This document shows positions 18,227 through 27,445 of a DNA stretch of 64,000 bases, piece by piece. The stretch covers positions 62,001 to 126,000 of the forward strand of contig NZ_BAUX01000004.1 in the NCBI RefSeq assembly GCF_002897035.1, in the 5' to 3' direction. Position numbers and translations under genes: made by a program. Position 1 is the stretch's first letter. Every line of letters starts with the position of its first letter. The notes under the pieces are model-generated. The model saw nothing but the letters and a program-made list of their open reading frames with translations. It was not told the DNA's origin and did not search any database. The stretch comes from Methylopila sp. Yamaguchi (GTDB taxonomy: Bacteria; Pseudomonadota; Alphaproteobacteria; Rhizobiales; Methylopilaceae).

Positions 18227-19528
18227 ATGCCCGACGACGACGCCCCTGGCCCGCGCGCGCCCGGTTTCGCGACGCTCTCCGTCCACGCGGGCGCGCAGCC
18301 CGACCCCACGACCAACGCCCGCGCGACCCCGATCTACCAGACGACGTCTTTCACCTTCGACGACGTCGACCACGCCGCGGCGCTGTTCGGCCTTGAGGCC
18401 TTCGGCAACATCTACACCCGCATCGGCAACCCCACGAACGCGGTGCTGGAGGAGCGCATCGCGGCGCTCGAAGGCGGCACGGCGGCCCTCGCCGTCGCGT
18501 CCGGCCACGCGGCGCAGCTGCTTACGTTCCACGCGCTGCTAACGCCGGGCGACGAGTTCGTCGCCGCCACGAAGCTCTACGGCGGATCGATCAACCAGTT
18601 CGGCCATGCCTTCAAGAGCTTCGGCTGGAACGTCGCCTGGGCCGATCCGGACGACCTGGAGGCCTTCGAGCGCGCGGTGACGCCGAAGACCAAGGCTATC
18701 TTCGTCGAGTCGATCGCAAACCCCGGCGGAAGCGTCACCGACATCGCGGCGATTTCCGAGATCGCGAAGCGGGCGGGCGTGCCGCTGATCGTCGACAACA
18801 CGCTGGCGACGCCGTACCTCGTGAAGCCGTTCGAGCACGGCGCGGACATCGTCGTGCACTCCGCCACCAAGTTTCTCGGCGGCCACGGCAACTCCATCGG
18901 CGGGCTGATCGTCGACGGCGGGACGTTCGACTGGCTTGCGAGCGGGCGCTACCCCTTCCTCAGCGAGCCGCGGCCCGAGTACGGCGGGGTGGTGCTCGGG
19001 CAGACCTTCGGCAACTTCGCCTTCGCGATCGCAACCCGCGTGCTCTCGCTGCGCGACCTCGGGCCGGCGCTGTCGCCGTTCAACGCCTTTCTGCTGCTGA
19101 CGGGCGTCGAGACGCTGCCGCTGCGCATGCGCGCCCATTGCGACAATGCGCTGAAGGTCGCGGGCTATCTCGAGGCCCATCCCAAAGTCGCCTGGGTGAA
19201 CTACCCCGGCCTTGCCTCGAACGCCCATCACGCCCGCGCGCAGAAGTACGCGCCCAGAGGCGCCGGCGCGGTCTTCACCTTCGGGCTCGTCGGCGGCTAC
19301 GAGGCGGGCGTGGCGCTGGTCTCCAAGGTGAAGCTGTTCTCTCACCTCGCGAACGTGGGCGACACGCGCTCGCTGATCATCCATCCCGCCTCGACGACCC
19401 ATCGCCAGCTCGACGAGGCGAAGCTCGCGGCGGCCGGCGCCGGGCCGGAGGTCGTGCGGCTCTCGGTCGGCATCGAGGACGCGGAGGACATCATCGACGA
19501 CCTGGAGCAGGCGCTGTCCGCCGTGTGA
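18227..19528 (+). CDS. metY: O-acetylhomoserine sulfhydrylase / aminocarboxypropyltransferase
   Basis: This 433-residue PLP enzyme of the Cys/Met metabolism family makes homocysteine from O-acetylhomoserine and sulfide. Visible motifs are FATLSVHAG, the IYQTTSFTF substrate segment, the YTRIGNPT phosphate-binding region, and [10 protein letters not shown] with the PLP lysine near residue 213. [15 protein letters not shown] lies near the C-terminus. Its length of about 430, with the Y-type internal insertion, separates it from the shorter metB/metC/metZ proteins. An upstream GGGAGAG serves as ribosome-binding site. Confidence 0.93.
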   Translation: MPDDDAPGPRAPGFATLSVHAGAQPDPTTNARATPIYQTTSFTFDDVDHAAALFGLEAFGNIYTRIGNPTNAVLEERIAALEGGTAALAVASGHAAQLLTFHALLTPGDEFVAATKLYGGSINQFGHAFKSFGWNVAWADPDDLEAFERAVTPKTKAIFVESIANPGGSVTDIAAISEIAKRAGVPLIVDNTLATPYLVKPFEHGADIVVHSATKFLGGHGNSIGGLIVDGGTFDWLASGRYPFLSEPRPEYGGVVLGQTFGNFAFAIATRVLSLRDLGPALSPFNAFLLLTGVETLPLRMRAHCDNALKVAGYLEAHPKVAWVNYPGLASNAHHARAQKYAPRGAGAVFTFGLVGGYEAGVALVSKVKLFSHLANVGDTRSLIIHPASTTHRQLDEAKLAAAGAGPEVVRLSVGIEDAEDIIDDLEQALSAV

Positions 19529-19616
19529 CGGGCGGGACGCTTCAAAGGCGCGCACGTATCCCTCTTTGCCCCGCAAGCTTTGAGAGGGACTGAGCGCCGT
19601 TCTGCGAAGCGGCGCC

Positions 19617-20726
19617 TCACTCAGCCGGCTGGGCCAGTCCCTGCGGCGCGAGCGCCTTCGCCCGTTCGCGCGCCGCGCGCTCGTGCAGCAGCCCGGCGTT
19701 CATCACGGCGAGCCCAAACACGACGACCGCGCCGAACTGGTGCGCGAGGCCGAGCTCCAGCGGGACGACGTGGATGAGCGTCAGCACGCCCAGCGCCGCC
19801 TGCAGCGTCATCAGGAAGGCGAGCGCGACCGCGCGGTTCGACGCTCGGCGGCAGAGCTTGGCGTTGGTGACGGCGAGCGCGTAGGCGATCGTCGCGGCCA
19901 GCAGCACGTAGGCGCCGATGCGGTGGTTGAGCTGCACCAGCGCGACGTTGTCGACGAAGTTCTCCCACCACGGCGTCGTCGCGAACAGGGTCGCGGCGGA
20001 GGGCGCGAACCCGCCGTCCATCAGGGGCCAGGTGTTGAACGAGAAGCCGGCCTTCGAGCCCGCCACCAGCCCGCCGAGGAGGATCTGCACGAAGGACAGC
20101 GCCAGCACGGCGTAGGCGCCGGCGCGTAGGCCCGGCCGCAGCAGGCCGCCGTCGCGGCCGAACTGCCTGAGATGCACGAGGAACAGCACAAGCGTCGCGA
20201 AGAAGGCGAGGGCCAGCCCGAGGTGCAGGGTGAGCTTCACCGGCGCGACGGCGGTCATGCCCTCCTGCAGCCCCGACGCGACCATGATCCAGCCGACCGC
20301 GCCCTGGAGGCCGAGCAGCAGGCCCATGGCGAACAGGGTGAGGCCCTCCTTCAGGCTCACGCGCCGCGTGGCGGCGGCGAAGCCGAGCCCCAGCAGGAAG
20401 ACGAGGCCGATGGAGCGGCCGAGCTGGCGGTGGCCCCATTCCCACCAGAAGATGAACTTGAACTCGCCGAGCGACATGCCCTCGTTCAGCAGCTTGTATT
20501 GCGAGCTGGCCCGGTACTTTTCGAAAGCCTCCGCCCACGGCGCCTCGCCCAGCGGCGGGATCGCGCCGGTGATCGGATTCCACTCGGTGATCGAGAGGCC
20601 GGAGCCCGTCAGGCGGGTGGCGCCGCCCACGACGACCATCAGCGCGACCAGCGCCAGGGTGAGCAGCAGCCAGCCGCGCAGGAACCGGCGCGGACGCGCG
20701 GGCGGGGGGACGGGGGATGCGGACAT
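19617..20726 (-). CDS. ctaA: Haem A synthase (COX15/CtaA)
   Basis: The start at ATG 20726 gives 369 residues; a frame open to 20879 adds 51 residues with no family similarity. The protein has eight predicted membrane helices. Conserved features include GGATRLTGSGLSITEW, WWEWGHRQLGR with a haem-ligand His, KLTLHLGLA, and NHRIGAYVLL with LAHQFGA in the second half. It hydroxylates the C8 methyl of haem O to form haem A for aa3-type cytochrome oxidases. It diverges from the small DUF2842 gene. Confidence 0.96.
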   Translation of the reverse strand: MSASPVPPPARPRRFLRGWLLLTLALVALMVVVGGATRLTGSGLSITEWNPITGAIPPLGEAPWAEAFEKYRASSQYKLLNEGMSLGEFKFIFWWEWGHRQLGRSIGLVFLLGLGFAAATRRVSLKEGLTLFAMGLLLGLQGAVGWIMVASGLQEGMTAVAPVKLTLHLGLALAFFATLVLFLVHLRQFGRDGGLLRPGLRAGAYAVLALSFVQILLGGLVAGSKAGFSFNTWPLMDGGFAPSAATLFATTPWWENFVDNVALVQLNHRIGAYVLLAATIAYALAVTNAKLCRRASNRAVALAFLMTLQAALGVLTLIHVVPLELGLAHQFGAVVVFGLAVMNAGLLHERAARERAKALAPQGLAQPAE

Positions 20727-20847
20727 GCGGACCTCGCGGCCTCCTCGGACGCCGGTTGAGCTTGATCGGAAGCTTGGAGACCGCTTTAAGTCCGCGGTGC
20801 GCCTTGAACAAGACGGCGTTTCGCCCACCCCCTCGACGGAGCCCGCG

Positions 20848-21048
20848 ATGCGCCCCCGCGCCAAGAAGCTGATCGGCACGGCTGTTCTGGTCGTCGGCGT
20901 GTCAATCTATGCGCTGATCGTGATGTTCGTGGGCCAACTCAAGCTCGCCGGGTCGCACCCCGCGCTCCAGCTCGCGTTCTTCGCGTTCTTCGGGCTGCTG
21001 TGGGTCATCCCCGCCGGTCTGCTGATCCGCTGGATGGAGCGGGGCTGA
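20848..21048 (+). CDS. Small two-helix membrane protein, DUF2842
   Basis: This 66-residue protein begins MRPRAKKLIGTAVLV and has two membrane helices (about 8-28 and 38-58) ending LLIRWMERG. It matches the DUF2842 family, a short inner-membrane protein almost confined to alphaproteobacteria and usually next to ctaA, as here (divergent). The function is unknown; a link to haem A or oxidase assembly is inferred only from location. Confidence 0.85.
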   Translation: MRPRAKKLIGTAVLVVGVSIYALIVMFVGQLKLAGSHPALQLAFFAFFGLLWVIPAGLLIRWMERG

Positions 21049-21149
21049 CGGCCCGCGGCCGCGTCGTCATCGGCGCGCCGCGCTGCTATGGAAGCCTGAC
21101 GTCGATCGAGGCCCTCGCGCACGGGGGACCAGCACGGAGACCTGTCCGC

Positions 21150-22142
21150 ATGGCTGAGCTGAACGCCGATCCGCTGCGCCCCCGCCCCGTCGACGACGCG
21201 CTGAACCCCGCCCGCCGCTACGGCGAGTCCACAGAGGCGAACTACGCCGGCGCGACCTCGTTCCTGCGGCGGCCCTACGCGCGCTCGGCCGAGGGCTTCG
21301 ACGTCGCCGTCTGGGGCGTGCCGCTGGACACCTCGGTCTCCAACCGGCCGGGGACCCGCTTCGGGCCCCGCGCCATCCGCGAGGCCTCCACCGTCAACGT
21401 CGGCGACCCGGCCTATCCCTTCGGCTTCGACATCTTCTCCGACATGGCGGTGGCGGACACCGGCGACTGCTCCCTGGATTACGGTCGGGTGGAGCTGATG
21501 CCGGCCGCGATCGAAGCGCAGGCGGCGGAGCGGATCGCGACCGGAGCCCACCTTGTCACGCTCGGGGGCGACCACTTCCTCACCTATCCCGTGCTGAAGG
21601 CGCTGGTGGCGCGGCTCGGCCGGCCGGTGGCGCTGGTGCAGTTCGACGCCCATCAGGACACCTGGGACGACGACGGCTCCCGCATCGACCACGGCACGTT
21701 GATCACGCGCGCGGTCCGCGACGGCCTGATCGTGCCCGAACGCTCGATCCAGATCGGCATCCGCACCCACGCGCCGCAGGACTACGGCATCGCGATCGTC
21801 GACGGCCTGCTCGCCGGCGAGATGGGGTCGATGGCTGTGGCGAGCCGCATCCTCGGCCATGTGGAGGACACGCCCACTTACGTCAGCTTCGATATCGACT
21901 GCCTCGACCCGGCCTTCGCGCCGGGCACAGGCACGCCGGTGCCGGCCGGCGTTTCCTCGGCCTGGGCGATCTCGTGCCTGCGCCGTCTCGGCGCGCTCGA
22001 CCTGAAAGGGTTCGACGTGGTCGAAGTCTCCCCGCCCTACGACCACGCCGGGATCACCGCGCTCGCGGGCGTCTCCATGGCGCAGATCTATCTCGGGCTG
22101 CTCGCCGAGCGGAAGCGGGCCGGGCTGTCGATCGGGGTGTGA
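21150..22142 (+). CDS. speB: Agmatinase / ureohydrolase family protein
   Basis: The start at ATG 21150 gives a 330-residue ureohydrolase; a longer frame from 21000 overlaps the upstream gene. The binuclear manganese site is intact: GGDHFLTYP, QFDAHQDTWDDD and SFDIDCLDPAFAPGTGTP. The N-terminal GTRFGPRAIREAS motif is typical of agmatinases. It should split agmatine into putrescine and urea. Related guanidino-acid hydrolases share these motifs, so the exact substrate is less certain than the family. Confidence 0.88.
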   Translation: MAELNADPLRPRPVDDALNPARRYGESTEANYAGATSFLRRPYARSAEGFDVAVWGVPLDTSVSNRPGTRFGPRAIREASTVNVGDPAYPFGFDIFSDMAVADTGDCSLDYGRVELMPAAIEAQAAERIATGAHLVTLGGDHFLTYPVLKALVARLGRPVALVQFDAHQDTWDDDGSRIDHGTLITRAVRDGLIVPERSIQIGIRTHAPQDYGIAIVDGLLAGEMGSMAVASRILGHVEDTPTYVSFDIDCLDPAFAPGTGTPVPAGVSSAWAISCLRRLGALDLKGFDVVEVSPPYDHAGITALAGVSMAQIYLGLLAERKRAGLSIGV

Positions 22143-22155
22143 TGAGGCGACGGCT

Positions 22156-22187
22156 CGATGATATACATAGGGTGACGTGTATCATCG
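22156..22187. promoter_or_regulatory. Inverted repeat upstream of the antitoxin gene
   Basis: The arms cgatgatatac and gtgtatcatcg match at ten of eleven positions across a ten-base spacer. The repeat ends ten bases before the antitoxin ATG, in an AT-rich stretch that could hold its promoter. AbrB/MazE-type antitoxins normally bind such palindromes to repress their own operon, so this is the likely autoregulatory operator. Confidence 0.55.
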
Positions 22188-22197
22188 AAGGCGGGCC

Positions 22198-22428
22198 ATG
22201 CAGGTCGCGAAGTGGGGAAATGGCCTCGCGGTTCAGCTGCCGTCCGCCGTCGTCGAGGCGCTGGAGCTGAAGGCGGGCGATCAGATCGACATCCATGTGG
22301 TGGGATCACGCGCCTTCGAGGTCGCGCGGGCTCGCTCTCATGCGAATCTGCTCGCCCGGCTGGACAAGTACCGCGGGCGGCTGCCCCATGGCTTTCGTTT
22401 CGATCGTCTCGAAGCGAATGAGCGCTGA
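22198..22428 (+). CDS. AbrB/MazE-family antitoxin
   Basis: The start at ATG 22198 gives 76 residues: MQVAKWGNGLAVQLPSAVV, then LELKAGDQIDIHVVG, the swapped-hairpin AbrB-type DNA-binding fold. The C-terminal part (FDRLEANER) is the toxin-neutralising tail. The family pairs with PIN-domain (VapC) or MazF toxins; the next frame starts inside this gene's end but is cut short. A frame open from 22177 is less likely because residues 1-7 would overlap the operator region. It is probably an orphan antitoxin. Confidence 0.82.
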   Translation: MQVAKWGNGLAVQLPSAVVEALELKAGDQIDIHVVGSRAFEVARARSHANLLARLDKYRGRLPHGFRFDRLEANER

Positions 22429-22477
22429 CGCGTTCTTCGAGAGACGTCCTCGTCGATCTCCCGCGGCGCCTATCTAG
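22418..22477 (+). pseudogene. Truncated toxin remnant (PIN/VapC-like N-terminus)
   Basis: An ATG overlaps the antitoxin stop codon region, as in coupled toxin-antitoxin pairs, and opens a frame of 19 codons: MSADAFFERRPRRS. PIN-domain toxins partnered with this antitoxin type typically begin with a short lead and FFDTNV. Here the frame agrees up to FF and then diverges, with what looks like a small deletion. The rest of a roughly 130-residue toxin is missing, and the opposite-strand gene ends at 22470. The toxin identity is inferred from position and seven residues only. Confidence 0.4.
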
Positions 22478-22808
22478 TGAAGACCTCGCGACACGCCTGT
22501 CCGCTCTCCACATCGATGGACATTGCGAAGCCACTGGACGTCGTCGCGATCAGCGCTTCACCGTCGATTGAGATGCCAACGAAGCTGTCCAGTGTTCTGC
22601 TCGGTTTTGTTCTCCAGGCAACCCGTCCGGTAAAATCAATCCGAACCAGGGTCTGACCATCGGTAGCTGCCGCGCACTTCGGGTAGAAAAGCACGACGCT
22701 GCCCGAACCATCAGGGAGGTCGATGCTTTCCAGAACGTCGGTGATCACGTCGGCTGATCTCCCTTCGTAACAGGACGCTTCTCGGCCTTCGTTGGATTGG
22801 GAATTCAC
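22470..22808 (-). CDS. Hypothetical protein translationally coupled to nadC
   Basis: A GTG at 22808 overlaps the nadC stop (GTGA) and opens 112 codons. The protein contains [48 protein letters not shown] and [13 protein letters not shown]. The alternating strands and SG-x-x-x-x-ID spacing resemble one or two blades of a beta-propeller. No signal peptide is seen. The base composition is lower in GC than nadC, hinting at recent arrival. The start codon is chosen for coupling; a later start is possible. The function is unknown. Confidence 0.5.
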   Translation of the reverse strand: MNSQSNEGREASCYEGRSADVITDVLESIDLPDGSGSVVLFYPKCAAATDGQTLVRIDFTGRVAWRTKPSRTLDSFVGISIDGEALIATTSSGFAMSIDVESGQACREVFTR

Positions 22809-23674
22809 CCCACCGCCACGTCCAGCCCGAGGTCGAGCGTTGGGGCGGAGTGGGTGATGCGGCCGACGGAGATCAGGTCGACGCCGGTTTCGGCGATCGC
22901 CGCCACCGTCTCCAGGCTGACGTTGCCTGAGGCCTCCGCCGCCATGCGGCCGCCGATGCGCCCGACCGCTTCGCGCAACAAGTCGGGGCCCATGTTGTCG
23001 AGCAGCACCACGTCGGCGCCGCCGTGGGCGATGACGCGGTCGAGCTGCTCGAGGGTGTCGACCTCGATCTCGATCTTCACCAGATGGCCGATGTAGGCCT
23101 TGGCGCCGTCGAGAGCGGCCTCGATCGAGCCTGCGACGGCGATGTGGTTGTCCTTGATCAGGATGGCGTCGTCGAGGCCGAAGCGGTGGTTCGCGCCGCC
23201 GCCGCACCGCACCGCGTACTTCTCGAAGACGCGCAGGCCCGGGGTCGTCTTCCGCGTGCAGCAGATCTTCGCCTTGGTGTGGGCGATAAGGTCGGCGTAG
23301 GCCGCGGTCGCCGTGGCAACCCCGGACAGCCGGCCGAGAAAGTTGAGCGCGGTCCGCTCCGCCGACAACGCGGGCCTTGCGGGGCCTTCGACGCGGGCGA
23401 TCACTGTGCCGGGTGCGAGCGCTGCTCCATCCACGAGCTCGGCCGTGAAGGCGATCGACGGGTCGAGCGCGGCGAAGGCGGCTTGCGCCAGCTGAAGCCC
23501 CGCGAGCCGGCCGGGCTGGCGCGCCGCGATGACGAGGCGGGCTGTGGCGGAGGCGGGGATGGTCGCCGCGGTGGTGATGTCGCCGGCGCGGCCGAGGTCC
23601 TCGGCGAGCGTCGCTTCGACGGCCCGGCGAACGGCGATCGGGTCCAGCCCGCCGAGCGGAGGCGAGGCGGTCAC
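22805..23674 (-). CDS. nadC: Nicotinate-nucleotide pyrophosphorylase (quinolinate phosphoribosyltransferase)
   Basis: This 289-residue enzyme converts quinolinate and PRPP to nicotinate mononucleotide, the third step of de novo NAD synthesis. Visible motifs include [11 protein letters not shown] at the N-terminus, [27 protein letters not shown] (quinolinate-binding Arg and Lys), [31 protein letters not shown] and the glycine-rich [14 protein letters not shown]. Its start overlaps the nadB stop by four bases, so the two are coupled. Confidence 0.96.
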   Translation of the reverse strand: MTASPPLGGLDPIAVRRAVEATLAEDLGRAGDITTAATIPASATARLVIAARQPGRLAGLQLAQAAFAALDPSIAFTAELVDGAALAPGTVIARVEGPARPALSAERTALNFLGRLSGVATATAAYADLIAHTKAKICCTRKTTPGLRVFEKYAVRCGGGANHRFGLDDAILIKDNHIAVAGSIEAALDGAKAYIGHLVKIEIEVDTLEQLDRVIAHGGADVVLLDNMGPDLLREAVGRIGGRMAAEASGNVSLETVAAIAETGVDLISVGRITHSAPTLDLGLDVAVG

Positions 23675-25278
23675 GAGGCCGCCTTCGCGAGCGGCGTCTC
23701 GGCGCGCTCCAGCGCCTCGTCGAGGGTCAGGAGGGAGCGATGGGCGAGCGCCGGGACCGCGTCCGGCGCGTCGGAGCGGAAGTGGCCGCCCCGGCTCTCG
23801 CGCCGCCTTTCGGCGGCGACCGCGATCAGGAGAGCGGCGGTCGCCATGTTGCGGGTGTCGGCGTCCTTCGCTGCGCGGCGAACGTGGGCGAAGGTCTCGA
23901 CCGCGCGGCCGAGGCCCACCGCGTTCCGCACCACGCCGACGTGGTCGGCCATGGTCCGGCGCAGCTCGGCCACCGCCGCGCCATCCGCGAGCGTCGCGGG
24001 CGACGCCGCGCGCGACCGCGCGACGCGCGCGGCCGCGGGAGGGGCGGGGAGCAGGCCCAGAATGTCTTCGGCGATGCGGGCGCCGAAGACGACGGCCTCC
24101 AGCAGCGAGTTCGACGCAAGGCGGTTCGCGCCGTGGGCGCCGGTGGAGGCGGTCTCGCCGCAGACCCAGAGCCCGTCGAGCGACGAGCGGCCGTTCGCGT
24201 CCACCAGCACGCCGCCCATGTGGTAGTGCGCGGCGGGCGCGACCGGGATCGGCTGTGTGACGGGGTCGACGCCCGCCGACATGCAGGCGGCGTAGACGGT
24301 GGGGAACCGGACGGGGAAGCGCTCGCCGACCTTGTCGCGCGCGTCGAGGAAGGCCCCGCCATTGCGAACGGCTTCGAACACAGCGCGGGCCACGATGTCC
24401 CGCGGGGCGAGATCGAGGTCGTCGTGCACGCCCTCCATGATGCGATGGCCGGCGCGGTCGACAAGGATCGCGCCTTCGCCGCGCAGAGCCTCGGTCGCGA
24501 GCGGGGCCGGGTCGCGGCCGACGGCGATCGCCGTCGGATGGAACTGCACGAACTCGAGGTCGGCCAGCGTCGCGCCGGCCTCCGCCGCCATGGCGAGGCC
24601 TCCGCCGCGGGCCTCGATTGGGTTGGTCGTGACGGAATAGAGATGCCCGACGCCGCCGGAGGCCAGCACCACGGCGCGTCCGATGATGCGCACCGGCTTC
24701 GCGGCCCCCGCCGGGCGCGCCATGACGCCGACCACGAAGCGGCCCTCGGTCACAAGCTCTTCCGCGACGAGGCCCTCCAGCACGCGGATCGACGGCGTGC
24801 GGCGCACGGCCGCGACCAGCGCGCCCATGATGGCGCGGCCTGCGAGGTCGCCGTTGACGCGTACGATGCGGCGCTCGGAGTGGGCGGCTTCACGTGAAAG
24901 CTGCAGCTTGCCTTCGAGGTCGCGGTCGAACGGCACGCCGTAGGCCAGCAAGTCGGCGATGCGGGCCGGGGCTTCGCTGGTCATCAGCCGCGCGATGGCC
25001 TCGTCGACGATGCCCGCGCCGGCGGCGACCGTGTCAGCCGCGTGGGACTCGGCGCTGTCGCCAAGGCCAACGGCGGCTGCGATGCCGCCCTGCGCCCAGG
25101 CGGAGGAAGCGCCGTCGCCGAGGGGGGCGGCGGTGACGATGGTGACCGGCCGGGGCGCGAGCTTCAGCGCGGTGAAGAGCCCCGCCAGCCCGCCGCCGAC
25201 GATGACGACGTCGTCGACGCCCGCCCAGGAAAGGGGCGCGAGCGCGTCGGGATCGAGAGGGTCGGGGGCGTCGGTCAT
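23671..25278 (-). CDS. nadB: L-aspartate oxidase
   Basis: The start at ATG 25278 gives 535 residues. This flavoprotein oxidises L-aspartate to iminoaspartate, which NadA condenses to quinolinate. It shows the FAD dinucleotide motif [34 protein letters not shown] with a substrate-binding region, HYHMGGV and [18 protein letters not shown] near the flavin. The fumarate reductase C-terminal domain is present. A longer frame to 25347 adds 23 residues that run into the repeat region. Confidence 0.95.
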   Translation of the reverse strand: MTDAPDPLDPDALAPLSWAGVDDVVIVGGGLAGLFTALKLAPRPVTIVTAAPLGDGASSAWAQGGIAAAVGLGDSAESHAADTVAAGAGIVDEAIARLMTSEAPARIADLLAYGVPFDRDLEGKLQLSREAAHSERRIVRVNGDLAGRAIMGALVAAVRRTPSIRVLEGLVAEELVTEGRFVVGVMARPAGAAKPVRIIGRAVVLASGGVGHLYSVTTNPIEARGGGLAMAAEAGATLADLEFVQFHPTAIAVGRDPAPLATEALRGEGAILVDRAGHRIMEGVHDDLDLAPRDIVARAVFEAVRNGGAFLDARDKVGERFPVRFPTVYAACMSAGVDPVTQPIPVAPAAHYHMGGVLVDANGRSSLDGLWVCGETASTGAHGANRLASNSLLEAVVFGARIAEDILGLLPAPPAAARVARSRAASPATLADGAAVAELRRTMADHVGVVRNAVGLGRAVETFAHVRRAAKDADTRNMATAALLIAVAAERRRESRGGHFRSDAPDAVPALAHRSLLTLDEALERAETPLAKAAS

Positions 25279-25330
25279 GTCAGAAACCTCAAAGAGGCGG
25301 CGCGCCCCAAAGTCGAGGCCGCCCGTCAGG

Positions 25331-25483
25331 CCCGCCTTTGCGGGCATCCACGACTTCGGCGTTCCGTCCGCGAGCGTGGGTTAGCCGTGGATGCCCGCGA
25401 AGGCGGGCATGACGTCGTGTGTCAGGGTTTCATTCCGCGAGCGATCCCGGCTCTCAGCTTGACGCCTCGGCCGGGATGACAGG
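25331..25483. repeat. Palindromic repeat array between nadA and nadB
   Basis: Two 22-base arms at 25331-25352 and 25386-25407 are inverted copies of each other with a single mismatch. Each is itself a hairpin (cccgcctttgcgggc and its partner). A third element at 25445-25480 pairs tcccggct with ggccggga. Repeats with a GGATGCCCGCGAAGGCGGGCAT-like core, here seen in part as gatgcccgcgaaggcgggc, are dispersed in Rhizobiales genomes. They fill most of the 211-bp nadA-nadB gap and may modulate operon read-through or mRNA stability. Confidence 0.7.
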
Positions 25484-25489
25484 CGGCCC

Positions 25490-26572
25490 TCAGATCTTCA
25501 GGTTCACCATGCGCTCGACGCTGGCGCGGGCGCGCTCGGCGATCACCGGGTCGACCCCGATCTCCTCGCGCATGTGCACGAGGCTTTCGAGGATCTTCGG
25601 CAGCGTGATGCGCTTCATGTGCGGGCAGAGGTTGCACGGCTTCACGAACTCGGTGTTGGGCGCCGAGCTCATGATGTTGTCCGCCATCGAGCACTCGGTG
25701 ATCAGCACCACCTTCTTCGGCGACTTGTATTTCACGTAGTCGGCGAGCTTGGCGGTGGAGCCCGTGAAGTCGGCCTCCGCGATCACGTCCGGCGGGCATT
25801 CCGGATGGGCCAGAATGGTGACGTCCGGATCGGCTTCGCGGTAGGCGCGCAGCTCCTCGGCCGTGAAACGCTCGTGCACCTCGCAGGCGCCGTTCCAGGT
25901 GATGATCTTGACCTTGGTCTGGGTCGCGATCCAGGCGGCGAGGTACTGGTCGGGCAGCACCATGACCTCCGGGACGCCGAGGGACTCCACCACGGCGACG
26001 GCGTTGCCGGAGGTCAGGCAGATGTCGGCCTCCGCCTTCACCTCGGCGGTGGTGTTGACATACACGGCGACCGGCACGCCCGGGTGCTTGAGGCGCAGCG
26101 CGCGCACGTCGGCGGCGGTGATCGAGGTCGCGAGCGAACAGCCGGCGCGGGCGTCCGGGATCAGCACGGTCTTGTCGGGATTCAGGATTTTCGAGGTCTC
26201 GGCCATGAAGTGCACGCCGCACTGGACGATGACGTCCGCGTCGGTCTTGGTCGCCTCGCGCGCCAGCTGGAAGCTGTCGCCCACGACGTCGGCCACGCAG
26301 TTGTAGATCTCCGGCGTCTGATAGTTGTGCGCCAGGATGACCGCGTTGCGGACCTTCTTGAGCTCGTTGATCGCCTTCACGTAGGGGGCGAAGAACGGCC
26401 ATTCGACCGGCGGAATGACGGCTTTCACCCGCTCGTAGAGATGCGCGGTCGCAGCCTCCACCTCGGGGGTCCATTCGAGCGACGGCATGGCGACCGGTGG
26501 AAAACGTCGCGCCGGCTCCGCGCTGAAGCGCGGGCGGGCGACGTCGGAGGCGAGGGCGGCGAGCGGGGACAT
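25490..26572 (-). CDS. nadA: Quinolinate synthase NadA
   Basis: The start at ATG 26572, preceded by GGGAGGAC, gives 360 residues. The enzyme condenses iminoaspartate with dihydroxyacetone phosphate using a [4Fe-4S] cluster. The three cluster cysteines are visible: CGVHF (Cys118), [10 protein letters not shown] and CNLCPHM. Other motifs are [26 protein letters not shown] and HPECPPDV. It is the first gene of the nadA-nadB-nadC set and has a perfect palindrome 30 bp upstream. The frame continues to 26677 but overlaps that operator. Confidence 0.96.
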   Translation of the reverse strand: MSPLAALASDVARPRFSAEPARRFPPVAMPSLEWTPEVEAATAHLYERVKAVIPPVEWPFFAPYVKAINELKKVRNAVILAHNYQTPEIYNCVADVVGDSFQLAREATKTDADVIVQCGVHFMAETSKILNPDKTVLIPDARAGCSLATSITAADVRALRLKHPGVPVAVYVNTTAEVKAEADICLTSGNAVAVVESLGVPEVMVLPDQYLAAWIATQTKVKIITWNGACEVHERFTAEELRAYREADPDVTILAHPECPPDVIAEADFTGSTAKLADYVKYKSPKKVVLITECSMADNIMSSAPNTEFVKPCNLCPHMKRITLPKILESLVHMREEIGVDPVIAERARASVERMVNLKI

Positions 26573-26601
26573 GGCGTCCTCCCAAGATCGAACCGTTCCA
26601 A

Positions 26602-26620
26602 TATGCTCATTTCGAGCATA
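26602..26620. promoter_or_regulatory. Palindromic operator upstream of nadA
   Basis: The sequence TATGCTCATTTCGAGCATA is a perfect inverted repeat with 7-base arms and a 5-base spacer, 30 bp before the nadA start. NAD biosynthesis operons of alphaproteobacteria are reported to be controlled by the repressor NadQ through a palindrome at this position. I did not compare it with the published motif, so the regulator name is an inference. No nadQ gene is in the window. Confidence 0.6.
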
Positions 26621-26812
26621 ACTATGATAATGCGTCGCAGGCCGGAATAAAAGGGCTGGGCGCCACGAAAACGTCACGTGGCATGCCAGCGGCGTCGCCT
26701 GAGAACGTCCGCGCGCCCGTCGCCCCTTGCCAGGCCAGCCAAGAGCCGATCCGTCACGCGGGCTAAGGCTGCGCCGACTTGTCAGGACGCCTTCGAAAGA
26801 TATCCTCCGCGA

Positions 26813-27316
26813 ATGCTTACGGCCCTCGACAAACCCTCAGAAACTCTCGACGGGCCCGAGACCGCGTTCGTTGCCGCTGTCCGGGAGCACGGGTGGTTTC
26901 GGACTCAAGTCTTGGCCGACGGCGAGGCGCCCGGTTTTTCGTTTAGCACTGGCTTCTGGCTAAGCGTCAACCAACCCGAGATCCTCATTTTCGGCATGAG
27001 GAGCGACGTTGCCCACGATGTCTTGTGGGATCTTTTCCGCCGGGCTGGGCAGGGTGAAACTCTTCCGGTTGGTCGTCACACGGATCAGGTTTTCGCAAAT
27101 GTCCCCGCCTGTCTCTTTCCGATCGATCGGCGGCGCTACGCTGAATATCTCGGCTGGAGCCGCTGGTTCTATTGCGGGGACGACTTTCCTTGCCTCCAAC
27201 TCGTGTGGCCCGATCCATCTGGCCTGTTCCCTTGGGAACAAGGGTTCGACGCAGCGTTCGACACGGATCAGATCGATCTGACGGAGTTCGGCTGGAACGC
27301 CGAGCTTAGGCAGTAA
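26813..27316 (+). CDS. DUF4262 domain protein
   Basis: The start at ATG 26813 gives 167 residues. It shows the DUF4262 pattern: [71 protein letters not shown] and [12 protein letters not shown]. Family members are small soluble proteins of unknown function scattered in actinobacteria and proteobacteria. It diverges from nadA and precedes an MFS transporter gene by 129 bp on the same strand. The GC content is lower than its neighbours. Confidence 0.78.
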   Translation: MLTALDKPSETLDGPETAFVAAVREHGWFRTQVLADGEAPGFSFSTGFWLSVNQPEILIFGMRSDVAHDVLWDLFRRAGQGETLPVGRHTDQVFANVPACLFPIDRRRYAEYLGWSRWFYCGDDFPCLQLVWPDPSGLFPWEQGFDAAFDTDQIDLTEFGWNAELRQ

Positions 27317-27445
27317 TGATTGCGAGGCGCCCGCCTGCGCCGCTCCCGATCAATTCCTGCAATGCGGCGGATCAGGGAGTTTCATGAGCCGCCGCCCCAG
27401 GGCGCCGCTAAGCTTCGCGCCGGGACTCTTGTTCAGGACGCCGCC

